64,000 nucleotides of DNA from NCBI RefSeq assembly GCF_964204645.1, contig NC_134031.1:20085307-20149306 (forward strand). Direction: 5' to 3'. A program made the position numbers and the translations under genes. Positions 37,819 through 49,026 of this stretch are shown in pieces. The DNA comes from Tubulanus polymorphus. Its lineage: Eukaryota > Nemertea > Palaeonemertea > Tubulaniformes > Tubulanidae. The notes below the pieces were generated by a model. It did no database searches and was not told the origin of the DNA. It worked only from the letters and a program-made list of their open reading frames with translations. The number at the start of each line of letters is the position of its first letter. Position 1 is the first letter of the stretch.

Positions 37819-39178
37819 AAAGAGGTTTCACGTGTTTCATAAAAAAACCATACAACTGTAAATAAGTAGAATATATATTCAATAAAGTATTTGTACTCGG
37901 GCCACACATCGTTATAGCAAAATAAGCGCGTTAGTTATTTACTTTATTTGGTTGAATCAGTGCTTTCAGGTTGCGGGAAACGTGAGTTGAGTGTGGCCAC
38001 GGTATACTGCCATCGTTGACTTTTTTGACGGTTTTAATTTTGAATGGTTTGATTTATACTCATTGGATGCGTTACTAACCCACCACGTCAGTTTTTGAGT
38101 GCATGTTTTTCTTTAGATATCTTGAATTTGGGATTGACCCCGTTATTTATTTGAATGACCCCGTTATTTATTTAACATTTGTTCGCTCCGCGAAACCCCC
38201 CTCATCACGAGCCTGGTCGGTCGTATGATCGGTCTACAGTTTTTCGGGTGCGGACGGTTTGTAAGGCTTCAGCATTAGTACTTTTCAACACTTTACTATA
38301 CTCTTGACGTATGCGACATACCGACATCGATGTCCTCTTTGATGAAAATCCAAATACAAGACTTCGACTATTTCGATGGGATCTTTATTAGAAATTTACA
38401 AAGTTACGAAAAGATTCGTCATCTATAGGTGCATATACATAATGAGCCAGTAGGTGCCACTGAATTCACGGAATACTTACACATGTATTTACAAAATAAT
38501 CAACATCCAAATTACTGAGGACCAAACGATATGATCAGCAGTAATACCTTTAATCGTTTAATATATTACATTTTATCTATAATTAATAACATTAATAACA
38601 CAATTACTAATATTGATAAAGCCAAAAATGAATTCATATTGTTTAATGAATTGTCATTGATCACAGATGGATTGGAAGAAGCACATACATTTACAGTGAA
38701 ACTTGCTTAATCCAGATCAGTATAATCCGGATATATTTCATTAGTTCCACATAATCTGGACTAAGTGGTGTTTGTAAATCACAATTTGTCTTTTTTTCAT
38801 GGTTCTCACAATCACGTACATGAATTTGAAATGGTCAAGTTTTCCAAATGATCAAGTTATTCATTTTTTCTCATCCGGCCAGCCGGCCACCTATCCACCC
38901 TGTACTACATTACTTAATTTGAAATCATGATCTAACTAATGAACTGATTACAAATTTCAATTTTATTTGAAAAGCGACCCAGCTGATTAGGAGAAACAAG
39001 CTATAATTTATTTTAGCCGAAGGGGATAATATCTTAAATTCAAAATTCTCAAGTATTTCTCCGATCTGCCTATACTGTGGGAAACATGTTTATTTAATCA
39101 CAAACGCAATAAACAAATCTTTTGGTATCGACGGACGAGTAGCTATAATTGTTTACTGGGTGTTTTATCACGGGCTAG
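37819..39178. other. Spacer between lectin-like gene 2 and the MFS gene
   Basis: AT-rich. A pogo-like TIR (CAGTGAAACTTGCTTAATCC) starts near 38694 without a clear right end. TTTATT at 39089-39094 is the likely polyadenylation signal of the minus-strand MFS gene. No gene seen. Confidence 0.45.
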
Positions 39179-42100
39179 TCACATCGGACGAGCTCGGCCG
39201 GAGTCGTGGCTGATATCATCGGCGTCGTCGAAAATCACTTCGTTCGCTTCGATTCTCGGGTCGGTGTCTAACGGAACGTACGAGTCGCCCTGAGCGCGCT
39301 GGATATCGCGCTTCATCACGACCATCGATAACAGATAAAACAACGAACCGAGCACGTATAATCCTGGATACAATACGTACAACGAATCTATAATAGAAAA
39401 ACACAAACATACATTTTAATACACGCCTGAATCATCCCCTTCACAACCATGCATATCAGCACAGGCCTGAACCATCTCTTGATGTTGTTCCAGTGTAAAG
39501 TTTGGTGGATCAATTTTTCAAAATGTCTCATCTGGTGTTTTTAGTTTCATTAATTTCAATTAAATATGTCTCTACTGAACATGTGTGAAGGACAGAAAGT
39601 GTGCTGATAAAATGTCTAATGTCTCATCTTTAAATGTCACTTTCAATAAAAATGTCTCAGCTGAAGTCCCGAGAACACATGTGAAGTGTGAATAATCAGA
39701 AATTGTAACGAAAAGTGATGGTGTATCGAATATTTGAGACTGTTAAGGATTACTTACTTCTCAAACTCTCAGTATCTCCGTAACCGCCTTTCAGAAACTG
39801 TGATTTGAGAATCGGCACCAACAGAGGAATGTTACCACCGATATTCGTAATGATAAACATATACACAGCAACGGCAGACGTACGAATATTCATCGGTACT
39901 AATTCAATAACCAACGTCAACGTAACACCGACCCACATCTCACCTAAAATCGAAACGACAAAAAAAAAACTTAGAACAATAGGATTACATCAGGAAGCAC
40001 AAACTAGGCCTAGAATAACTGAAAACCTGGGACCAGTTGCTCACAGTTTGGTTGAAGACAATCAGCGCAAAAATACCATTGTTACAATTAACTTTTAATA
40101 GTCAGCATGTCAACTAACCACCGGTTAATTCGAACCAAATTTTGAGCAACTGGCCCCAGTACGATATCTTCACGAATAATTGTGAGTGCAATCAATTTAC
40201 CGATTATGTTGGCTGGAATGAGACTGATATAAGCCCACGGCATTGGCAAGAACAACGCACCAGCGCAGAAAGGAGCGGCCAGCATCTGAATAATACGATG
40301 CCACACATATTATCACACCTATTTTCAAACTCATCGGCAGCACAACTGTGGCAAGTGAGGATTCCACAAGGAGCTGCCCGGTTTTGATAGTAAATATCAA
40401 ATAAAATTAGTTAATCAATTTTCAGTGGAAAAATACATATGAGTGGGAAAGTTATCTTATATCTATTCGATGACTTGTGGAGCCGAAATAAATCTAGTTC
40501 GTGGTTCATTGAAAATGAATATTTCCATACACAACCAAGTCTATTATTGCGCCATCTGTTGATTGGCGTATGTACCTCATAATAGTACTAATGCCACGGC
40601 TATTTGATATTTTCATACCTGACTGATGACTAAAACTATAACCCTTCCGTATGGGCCGCGCTTTTTTACAAATTTATCCGAAATAAAACCACCGAGTACG
40701 ACGCCTATACTTCCAGCTACGAGCGGGATCCATGACATGAACGTCCCTTGAAAAATATAAAATACAAATTTTAATCATGGTTCATTTCGAACAGAGCCGT
40801 CGAGGCTTCTTTCGAAGCTCTGAATTTCAAAGTTGAGCTTTTTATTTTTCGAAGCTATCGCCAAGTTTCTTCAGATTAGGAACCTAGAACAAACAAACAC
40901 TCAAGCAATGGGGGTCAGTGTGTCGAGATATTTTATGGCATATTCACCTATCTGTTCAGGTGTCTGTCCTACGCTCTCAAAATACGGCTGTGTATTATAT
41001 GCCCAGACATAACCACCTGAAATAAATATCGAAAATACAACATCAACGTTTTACATTTTATGACAATCTCATCGTTCATACTATTCCCTGACTTTTAATG
41101 AAATGAAAATAGACGCCACCTTGATAATAACCAACCTGCATTCCTGATAGATCCAGCCAGAATGAGAACAATCAGCGACGGTCGAGTGAACGGTTTCAGA
41201 GTTCGGAGAACTTTCTGACACCGAGTTTCCTCGCCGTCATTCACGTTGTGTTCGATGCCGGGTTCGGATTGTCGCTTGGGTTCCTTCACCGTCAGGAATA
41301 TCAGAATACCTATCGCTATACCGGGCGCACCGGAAATAATGAAAACATAACGCCAACCCTGTAAAACAATCAAACACTAGCATTCAGATAAAGATAGTCG
41401 GATATGTTTTTTGATTCTAGCTGATGCATTATCAACTAGAATTTGGGGTCCAGATTCACGATTTACAGTTTTATGTGTTGATGTATTAGATGTAAATGTT
41501 TACTGTGAGTATTCAGTACAACTGGAAGTCGTTATGATGAAGTATTACGTGGCATTGTTTATGGCTGTTGAATAAAACAGTTCAATTCTCATCAATGCAA
41601 ATCAACTGTGTTTGTTCGTCATCTCCCGATTCTGATAACATAGTCAACAATATGAATTTAAAATTACCAAGCATTCTGTGCTGATGGAAATGGGGCCTAC
41701 GGAATTGAACAATCCATTAAACAACTCAACAAAGCAATTGACAGAAAAGAACCTTAGAATTTTTTTTTCATTTTAGTAGGTGAACTGTCCCATGTATCAG
41801 GAGTAGATCTAGGATTTAGCCGGGGGGCAGAAAGAAAAGCAACTAGCCTATACTTCGTAAAATTTAACGGTTAAAACGGTTAAATTTTGGCTGTTGTACT
41901 CGCGAAACTGAACCCCAGAAGGCAATGCTGAAGACTAATACAAACCAGACTCTGTGAAATGAAGTTTCCAAGTGCGTAGGACATACTGTATCCGGTGTAA
42001 ATACCCCAGTTATAAACACCCATAGCAGACGCACGTAACTCCTGCGTAAATAAATCAGCGATCATAGACGCAGCAAACGGTGTACAACCAGCTTCACTGT

Positions 42101-43315
42101 ATTCAGAAAATAACATTAACTTATTAACAACAATGTTTACAAAAATACAGTCGACTCCGCTTGCTTCGAATCTCAGGGCACCAATAAATTCTCAACGAGG
42201 TAGGCCACACGAATTCTGGAGCGGTTGGAGCAAGGATGGGTTATAAACATGATCAATCAAGAGAAAGAAAACTGGATGTTTTTATACTTACCCAAATCCG
42301 AGCCCAAAACGTAACAGTACGAGTTGCCAATATTCCCTGACGAAACCAGTCAACAATGTCATCACTGACCAGAATATGAGACAAACAGCCAGCAACACTT
42401 TACGATTGTACGCATCGGCTGCCATTCCCAGAAATATACCCATGAATGTGTAGATGAATATGAAGACTGGGCCGGCTAGGATCTGATAGGCCAAACCCTG
42501 ACCGTTATAATCCCACTTACAAACATCACTGCCGTTTGAGTTCACTATCGTAGAACAACTGAAAATATAAAATAGTGAAACAACTATGAACAAATATCAG
42601 GATTTTGTGAGAAGACCTTACAATCAGGACAACTCGGGGCAGATTTGAGGTTTCTTTTCCTGCTCAAGAGTGGATTTAGGGGTGAAACGCATTGACTGGC
42701 CCACCCTCTTCAAACTTGAATATGTGCCCTCCAAAAAGTCTGGAAAAATATTTTTGCAAGAACAACTTTAAAAGAAAGACAAGGAAAATCGAACGAGCAC
42801 CAGAAAAGCCCCTTTTCATCCTAGGTTTTCAGTAGGTGGCCCACCAAAATGGAACCAATGGACCCTGCTTCAATCAGTGATCATCAGCTTAAACCACTCT
42901 GCCACTACACAGGGCCTCGATAGCTCAGTGGGATAAGACGTGATGCCATCGTATTCACTATCAGGGAGTATTGAATGACAAGCTGGTTCGAGTCCCGCTG
43001 GTTGCTTACTGTGTCGTGTTGAAAAGGGTTGTCCTGAAAAACCGAGAACCAAACGAGGTACTAAAAACAAAGGTTGCGTTACCTTTCTGGTTGAGTAGCA
43101 TTCTTACAGTCAACTCCACTACGTTGTGCAGGGGTGTACGATGTGTTCGGCATGCATACTTCATCTCCGTAATGTAACTCTTGAGCTATAGGAGTCGATA
43201 CGATCGCTAACGTGTATCTATCCAACTGATTTAATAGATAAGCAATCAATAACAGTAGCAACACGTATAAACTATAGAGACCAGCTCTTCTGAGGGCCAG
43301 CGCACCGTCAGCCAT
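39179..43315 (-). CDS. Spinster-like major facilitator superfamily transporter (9 exons)
   Basis: Exons: 43315-43083, 42558-42292, 42096-41946, 41358-41136, 41016-40948, 40746-40619, 40285-40201, 39943-39758, 39387-39179; 516 residues, typical for the family. TM1 is LYVLLLLLIAYLLNQLDRYT. The TM2-TM3 loop has the MFS A-like motif GMAADAYNRK, TM4 starts RFGLGFGEAGCTPFAASMIA, and TM5 has WGIYTGYSMSYALG. The second half has GGFISDKFVKKRGPYGR and ends PGLYVLGSLFYLLSM. The loop between TM1 and TM2 is long and Cys-rich (CMPNTSYTPAQ...CKNATQ...SCSTIV...CKWDY), with several N-glycosylation sites. Spinster proteins export lipids or sugars from late endosomes or the cell surface; the substrate here cannot be read. 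Introns contain a tRNA-like SINE (42912-43005), a MITE (40029-40157) and family B repeats. Confidence 0.83.
39505..39735 (+). repeat. Dispersed repeat family B copy in MFS intron
   Basis: Two to three units of the TTCA...CAATAAAAATGTCTC...GAACACATGTGAAGTGTG type, plus GTGCTGATAAAATGTCTAATGTCT. Same family as 5386-5570, 11515-11800 and 28550-28640. Confidence 0.55.
40029..40157. mobile_element. Short MITE in MFS intron 7
   Basis: GGGACCAGTTGCTCACAGTT at the left and, inverted, GGGGCCAGTTGCTCAAAATT at the right: about 21 of 25 positions agree. Total 129 bp, no coding frame. Confidence 0.65.
42912..43005 (+). repeat. tRNA-derived SINE head in MFS intron 1
   Basis: GATAGCTCAGTGGGATAAGA (A box) and GGTTCGAGTCCCGC (B box) lie about 70 bp apart, as in a tRNA promoter. 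No good acceptor stem forms, so it is better read as a SINE than a tRNA gene. Confidence 0.55.
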
Positions 43316-43629
43316 ATCTCACTCCTCCTTACTTCAATTCTACTTAATCTCTTGAAATGATCTGAAATAATAATCATAATAAGGCATAGCCTATGTAGCC
43401 GAGCATTGCGTTCAAGTTCGCTTACCAATACTACGTTGGACTTGCCAGCTTCGCTTGCAGGGTTAATATATATTTGGCGTCTTTTAATATGTGTGATTCA
43501 ATCCCAGCACCAGAAAAAAAGTTCCCAGGAATTAGGGTAAAAAGAATACACTCTCCGTCGACTCCGGCGTCGAAAAAACAAAAATTTACCTTTTAAAATG
43601 TATAGCGAGCTCGACCACGTCGTCACACG

Positions 43630-43821
43630 ATGTTCAGTATCAAGATCAGTACGTTGTTGATCATGTGCTTCGTGTACGTTATAATACTATCAATGAACCG
43701 CGAACTGTCATTTTCGCCTCAGCAGTATCGACGTTTCGTCTGGGTTAGTCCTCAAGTTAGAATCAGTTTCCACAGGATGAGAACTACTGACACGAAACGC
43801 CGTTACGATTCCTACGAGTAA
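43630..43821 (+). CDS. Candidate small secreted peptide, 63 residues
   Basis: An ATG-started frame with a signal-like N-terminus (MFSIKISTLLIMCFVYVII) and a basic, cysteine-free remainder with a TKRR site before the last residues (YDSYE). Two AATAAA signals follow within about 50 bp. It lies between the divergent starts of the MFS and GPCR1 genes. Nothing else supports it, and a chance frame is a real possibility. Confidence 0.3.
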   Translation: MFSIKISTLLIMCFVYVIILSMNRELSFSPQQYRRFVWVSPQVRISFHRMRTTDTKRRYDSYE

Positions 43822-44568
43822 TCAACTAATCGACTTTTTCCCTAGAATAAATTAGACCAATTCAATAAATGTATTGACACTTTATGCCTAAAATAAAGTG
43901 AACAAGCCAAAGCCGAACCAACAATATATAATTACTCAGATAAATGCCGCAGAAGCCACCGTATAGTAAATTTCTTCAGAGGGTATCGCAAGTATTCAAC
44001 AACTTCATTTACGTTTCTGTTCGCTTTGGAGGTTCTCTTTCGAATACCATCACTTTTGTTTCATACCGATTACCGGTATTTATTTCCCACAATTACAATA
44101 ACTGGATGTTTCATCAAGCATTTGCTACAGACTAGCTAAAATTTCGAAAATTAGAATGATTTTTTTCTAATAGGCCTACACAAAATTATTCTGCACCGCG
44201 CATTGAGTATAGAGTTCCCTCGTTAAAATCTTCACTGAGTATTTAATTGGCGTAGCTTGAAAATTTTAAATAGCTCGAAGTATCATTGTATCCGATTTCT
44301 CGTCACATGTTTTGACTCTGGAGTTTGGTCGCTTTGGGATTCATTGGATTTTGTAAGGAATTGAAAACTAACGTTACCGGTTTGCACGAAGCATAACTTA
44401 CGGATTTGGAAGCTTAAAGTGTTCATAATATGCTATGTGCAGACTGACATGATGTCTCGTTCCGGCCACACTCAAATTCCAACTCGATATCTAATTAAAT
44501 CAGACTGGTGATGATTAGACTGTAGAGTTCTCGCTTCAGTTTCGCCGAACTTGTTCAAACCGAAATAA

Positions 44569-45567
44569 ATGTTGGTGAATGAGACATCAGAGGGTTTCCG
44601 ATGCCCGATCATTGAAAACGAAGTTTATAAGCAGTACTGGAGAGTATACGGTATCCTAGCTACCAGTGTTATAGGTGTTTTCCTGAACATGTTTGGTATC
44701 TTCGTTTTTCGAAAAATGACCGAAAGCGGGCAAGCCATCTACTTACTGACCGTATTATCGATAGCTGATATTATATATCTGGTAAATATATCCTTGCATA
44801 TTCCAATTCGTAAACTTGTTTTCCAAGCTTTTTACGGAGACGAAGTCTTTCGTCGAATAGAATACGGAGTATTTCCAATGTGGCTCTGGATCAGCATCGC
44901 CTCTTACAAGTCAACGGTAACAATACGTAATTGGATTGTCGTTTTATCCGCTGTTGTTCGGTGTCTGCATATTTTCTTTCCCCTGTGGTCTCGACGAGTT
45001 GTCGATAGAAAACTAGTAAATATAAATATAGCTGTAATTGTCATTATATCGATAATTATATATATTCCCCGTTATTTCGGGATTAGTATCGTCCCTTACA
45101 CGTGTCCGGGAGATCCATTGTTGAGTCGTCCAAGTTATCCTATATTTAAGAAAGACAAAGCTATGGATCTGAGTTCGACGTGGATCTATTTAGTCGTAAC
45201 GGTAAGCTCACCGATAGTAATTCTCCTATTAGCCAATATGGCGCTAATATGGTCCATAAGTCATAACAGGAAAGTTCGAAAATCCATCACGGTATCGCAA
45301 TCAAATTCTGATACGAAGGCGACTCAACTGGTATTCATATCAACAATAATCTACCTGGTCTGCGAGTCAGCAACTGTCGTGTCAAGGATATTCAACTATT
45401 TCGCAGACTATGAAGTCACCGATCTATTAAAGAAAGTATTCGATTTTCTAGACTACTTAACTCCTGTCGATTCAGCTATTAATTTCATCATTTATATGAT
45501 CGCCAGTAAAACTTTCAGACAAACCACGTATAGAATATTAATTGTCGGACATCGAGATAAAAGATAG
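44569..45567 (+). CDS. Class A GPCR 1, peptide-receptor type, atypical DRY (single exon)
   Basis: 332 residues, seven membrane segments, no intron. TM1 is GILATSVIGVFLNMFGIFVF and TM2 LLTVLSIADIIYLVN. The TM3 end reads SAVVRCLHIFFPLW where relatives have S-D-R-Y-LAI-FP-W, so DRY has become VRC. TM5 is TWIYLVVTVSSPIVILLLAN, TM6 TQLVFISTIIYLVCESAT, and TM7 PVDSAINFIIYMIASKTFR with NFIIY in place of NPxxY, as often seen in FMRFamide-receptor-like families. The conserved TM3 cysteine is absent, although one cysteine is present in loop 2 (PYTCPGD). N-terminal NETS is a glycosylation site. ATG at 44569 is the first in frame. Ligand unknown. Confidence 0.8.
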   Translation: MLVNETSEGFRCPIIENEVYKQYWRVYGILATSVIGVFLNMFGIFVFRKMTESGQAIYLLTVLSIADIIYLVNISLHIPIRKLVFQAFYGDEVFRRIEYGVFPMWLWISIASYKSTVTIRNWIVVLSAVVRCLHIFFPLWSRRVVDRKLVNINIAVIVIISIIIYIPRYFGISIVPYTCPGDPLLSRPSYPIFKKDKAMDLSSTWIYLVVTVSSPIVILLLANMALIWSISHNRKVRKSITVSQSNSDTKATQLVFISTIIYLVCESATVVSRIFNYFADYEVTDLLKKVFDFLDYLTPVDSAINFIIYMIASKTFRQTTYRILIVGHRDKR

Positions 45568-46537
45568 CTTGTCACATTCGATGTATAAGTATCGAAAGCT
45601 TGCGACGCATCTTTTAAATCTAATGTTATTATAGATATTTAAGAAGACGATAATAAATATTTCTTATCGTCTATAATATTGTTCACAACATGTATGTAGA
45701 TTAACACATTATAAAAGACTATTAGCCATCATCAGGCGTACTGAGTACAGAATAAATAATACAGGATATTTATGCAAGAAAAAAACAAAGGGACTAAGTG
45801 ACTGATTGAATAGTTGAATGGAGAATACAGATTAAAAGAATTTAAAACAAAGACCGGAAAACACAACTAAGCAATTGCAAACGGCAAACTATTGGGATAA
45901 TACAAGTTGAAGTGATTAAAAAAAGCCCGAAGTGTTTAAAAAGCAAATGCGAATTAAGGGGTAATCAGACAAAATCAAATGGCGGGAACATAAAGGGCTT
46001 AATCAGTGAGCGAGTTGAAACAAGCAAGCACGAATAACGGAAAATGATATAGGGAATTAATATACAGAGAGTAAAAGTGAAGCGAGAATTTCGGAGATCC
46101 AATATGTTGTGGGGAGAAAACCGTTATTCAAATTAACATAATTTTTCAAATTTTCAATTAATCAGGTCAGATTCCATCCTCCTCATCCGGAAAACAATCT
46201 AGAACCAGTATCATATTTTACATTACATAGAAGAATCAATCTCTTAATCCGTCGAATTTCAGTATAATTCTATCGCTATGTGATTTTATAGAATACGTTT
46301 AAGTACATTGAAGAACCGAATATTCATAGTGTGTGTAGAATGAGTGCTGAAAATTGTCGGAGCGGAAGCTGTAATCGTGAAATTGTATTCTAGAATTGTT
46401 CGAGCGCGAGCTCAATTTAGGCGCGTGTCAAGGGAGCTACTTGTACGCAAAATTATACCCCTTATAATAACTAATTTCATATATTTTCATTCTTTCACTC
46501 ACTTCACTCGAACAGTAGAGGATCGCGAGTTCCAGCT
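45568..46537. other. Spacer between GPCR1 and GPCR2
   Basis: AT-rich; an AATAAA lies near 45652 for GPCR1. No gene or clear repeat seen. Confidence 0.45.
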
Positions 46538-47548
46538 ATGAATGAAACGATCATCTGTTGCGGTCGTTACTGCAATGGCGAAGTTGCTACCTACTCGTAT
46601 GGTGCAATTATGGGTATAGTTCGAGCTTTCATATACCTTATTGGTATAGTCGCCAATATCTTTTCATTAACGGTACTGAACGTCATGCAACTTCAGAGAA
46701 TTAGCAGCATGTTCTATATCAAGGCTCTCGCAGTAGCTGATTGCATCAACTGTTTAACTGGCGTATTTGGAAGAGAGTTGATGATGCTTGCAAGAGATTT
46801 TCCATTTGAATACATCAAATTCAATCGGACTTACCAGAAATACTATCTTCATGTATACTTGTATGTAGATACGGTATTTCAGATGTCTACTTCGACGAGT
46901 TCTTGGTTGCTTTTCGTGATGAGTATTGATCGCTATCTTGCTATAAGATTTCCTTTTTGGGCGAGACAATACTCAACAATAAATGTTGCACGACGTATCA
47001 CGGTTTTGACTTATTTTTTCACATTTATTTTCCATATTCCGACTTTGTTCGACGTAGAAACATATCGGGTGCAATCTGGTGAAGCATGTGAACACGTCGG
47101 CCTGAGATACCTACTACTATTCAACAAACAATATTCCCTCTATTACGATTTCCTTTTCGGTACTGTCGTGCTCAAGTTTATACCCGGTTTTATCGTTATA
47201 CTATGTAATGTGCACATGTTCATATTGGTCCGAAAGGCGGCCCGAGACCGGCTCAAATTCAGCCGGCAAGGCGAACAACAAGATGCAACAAACAGCCAAC
47301 AAGGTCGACAAATTACATTCATGATTTTAACGCTTAATTCAATATTCTTTATCGAATATTCAATGGCATTAATAAACACAATATTGCCGGCATTTTTTCA
47401 ATCGTCATATCGACCATATCATTCAGGACAATTAATACACGCAATCAATGCAATGATAAATCTATTCGTATATCTGGGCACCCGAAGAGGGTTTGGTCAG
47501 ACGCTGGTTTGGTGTTTGAGTTGTAGTTATTTTGGAAAGCGAATGTAG
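46538..47548 (+). CDS. Class A GPCR 2, peptide-receptor type (single exon)
   Basis: 336 residues in one exon. The N-terminus is MNETIICCGRYCNGE (a glycosylation site and three cysteines). TM1 is IYLIGIVANIFSLTVL and TM2 FYIKALAVADCINCLTG. TM3 ends in MSIDRYLAIRFPFWAR with a canonical DRY. ICL3 is KAARDRLKFSRQGEQQD, TM6 follows at ITFMILTLNSIFFIEYSM, and TM7 is INAMINLFVYLGTRRGF with NLFVY in place of NPxxY. The usual TM3 cysteine is missing, with loop-2 cysteine GEACEHV present. A decayed copy of its ICL3-TM6 region lies at 51650-51830, showing recent local duplication. It belongs to the same broad subfamily as GPCR1 and the pseudogene at 50490. Ligand unknown. Confidence 0.85.
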   Translation: MNETIICCGRYCNGEVATYSYGAIMGIVRAFIYLIGIVANIFSLTVLNVMQLQRISSMFYIKALAVADCINCLTGVFGRELMMLARDFPFEYIKFNRTYQKYYLHVYLYVDTVFQMSTSTSSWLLFVMSIDRYLAIRFPFWARQYSTINVARRITVLTYFFTFIFHIPTLFDVETYRVQSGEACEHVGLRYLLLFNKQYSLYYDFLFGTVVLKFIPGFIVILCNVHMFILVRKAARDRLKFSRQGEQQDATNSQQGRQITFMILTLNSIFFIEYSMALINTILPAFFQSSYRPYHSGQLIHAINAMINLFVYLGTRRGFGQTLVWCLSCSYFGKRM

Positions 47549-49026
47549 ATACTCGCCATATTTAACAGCTGGTCAATATGACTGAGAAACCAAATTCCCC
47601 ACGGTTACAGAATGCAATTAAGTGTTAAATAGTAAAGAAATGAAAAATGCATCCGTAAAGTTTATTAGTAGAATAACCACCATCAAACGTGGTGTACGGA
47701 TGATAAGATACTCACTATGTACAAATTAGAAGTTTTTTTTTGAAAATCGATAATCATTCAATCAAAAAATCGATCTCCTCGAATGGTTATTCTACACCAA
47801 GTGTCGAAAGCTACCGAAATGAATGCACGTAGTGAACGTGGTGTAGAATACGGGATATCGACAAATTCAAGTTCTTGAATTACTCGTTTGATGGCGCTAG
47901 TCAGAACCGGAAATTGGAACCTAAATCCACCATGTTCTAGTTCATTTGCAATAAAAATCTCTCGCTTCAAGTTTTTAGTTAGCGATATTTTACTTACTAT
48001 ACATAGGCACGCATAATCCTTTAAGTATGATATCTTGGCAATGTGTTGAATTCGATAAAACCTCACTTTGAACGCTAAAGATCACTATAAATGTGAAAAA
48101 ACTACCAAAAATCACAAATTTAGCGATGACGCTCGAAGCAGCTAACGGAAGTAATGACTGGTGCCGGGTGTCATCACTTTGTTGTTGAGTTCAAGACTCT
48201 AAGGTGAATTAATTGCAGGCTACACTGATAAATATGAAATAATATTACGAAATAGAATTGATGTTAGAAGGACAACACTCGTAGATTCATAATAAAAATA
48301 TGAAAAGTACCAGTACTCGAACCAACAATCGAAATTGGGCCGTCAAGTGCTGCCACCATGTGATACCTGGCAACCAGTCTTTACATCTTCAGCCGTTGCA
48401 AAATGTTTTTTGATAATTTTAGGACACTTATAGTGACTTCTAGCCTTTGCAGTGAGGTTTTATCATATCCAACGTAGCGGTAGGATAACATATTTAAAGG
48501 ATTACGCGTAACGATGTATAGTAAGTAAAATATCGCTCATTGAAAACTTGAAGCGAGAGATTTTCATTGCAAATGAACTAGAGCATGGAGGATTTAGGTT
48601 CCAATTTCCGGTTCTGACTAGCGCCATCAAACGAGTAATTCAAGAACTTGAATTTGTCGATATCCCGTATTGAAACAAAAGAAGCTAAATTCCAGTAGAA
48701 TTTTCATATTCATGTGTTGTAAAAATAGAATAAAGCAAATAATTTACATTTTGTACCTGATGAATTTATTTGGAATAAAGCGTCGATATAATTTTCTCTT
48801 AATACATTCGAAAATATGATCAAAATAAATTCAATCAATAAAACTGCAGACGATAAAGAAAAGAAAAAGAATAATATTTGCTCTTTTCTTCTAGAATCAA
48901 ATTTTCCGATCCAAATAACTGAAAAAGTTATGTATGGTATCCGATTTAGAAAATGTTACGTTTCCTGCTAGAGACCGATCTAAGCAATATAGTTACCTTC
49001 ATCATAACCTTTGACCTCCTAACTGG
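47549..49026. other. Spacer holding a large inverted repeat and the antistasin-like 3' end
   Basis: The 47848-48671 foldback occupies most of it. TTTATT at 48765-48770 is the likely polyadenylation signal of the minus-strand antistasin-like gene. Confidence 0.5.
47848..48671. mobile_element. Large inverted repeat with about 250-bp arms
   Basis: The left arm (47848-48095) and the right arm (48424-48671) are reverse complements over long runs. For example TCGACAAATTCAAGTTCTTG...GGCGCTAGTCAGAACCGGAA and TCTCGCTTCAAGTTTT...TTTTACTTACTATACAT have their complements in the right arm. Divergence is modest near the outer ends and higher inward. The spacer is about 330 bp. A 102-residue minus-strand frame in the left arm is not supported as a gene. 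Confidence 0.8.

Noticed and set aside
42912-43005. tRNA gene
   Set aside because: A and B boxes are good, but the acceptor and anticodon stems do not pair; treated as a SINE.
47758-48066. 102-residue minus-strand frame
   Set aside because: Lies in the arm of a large inverted repeat; no family likeness and no splice support.
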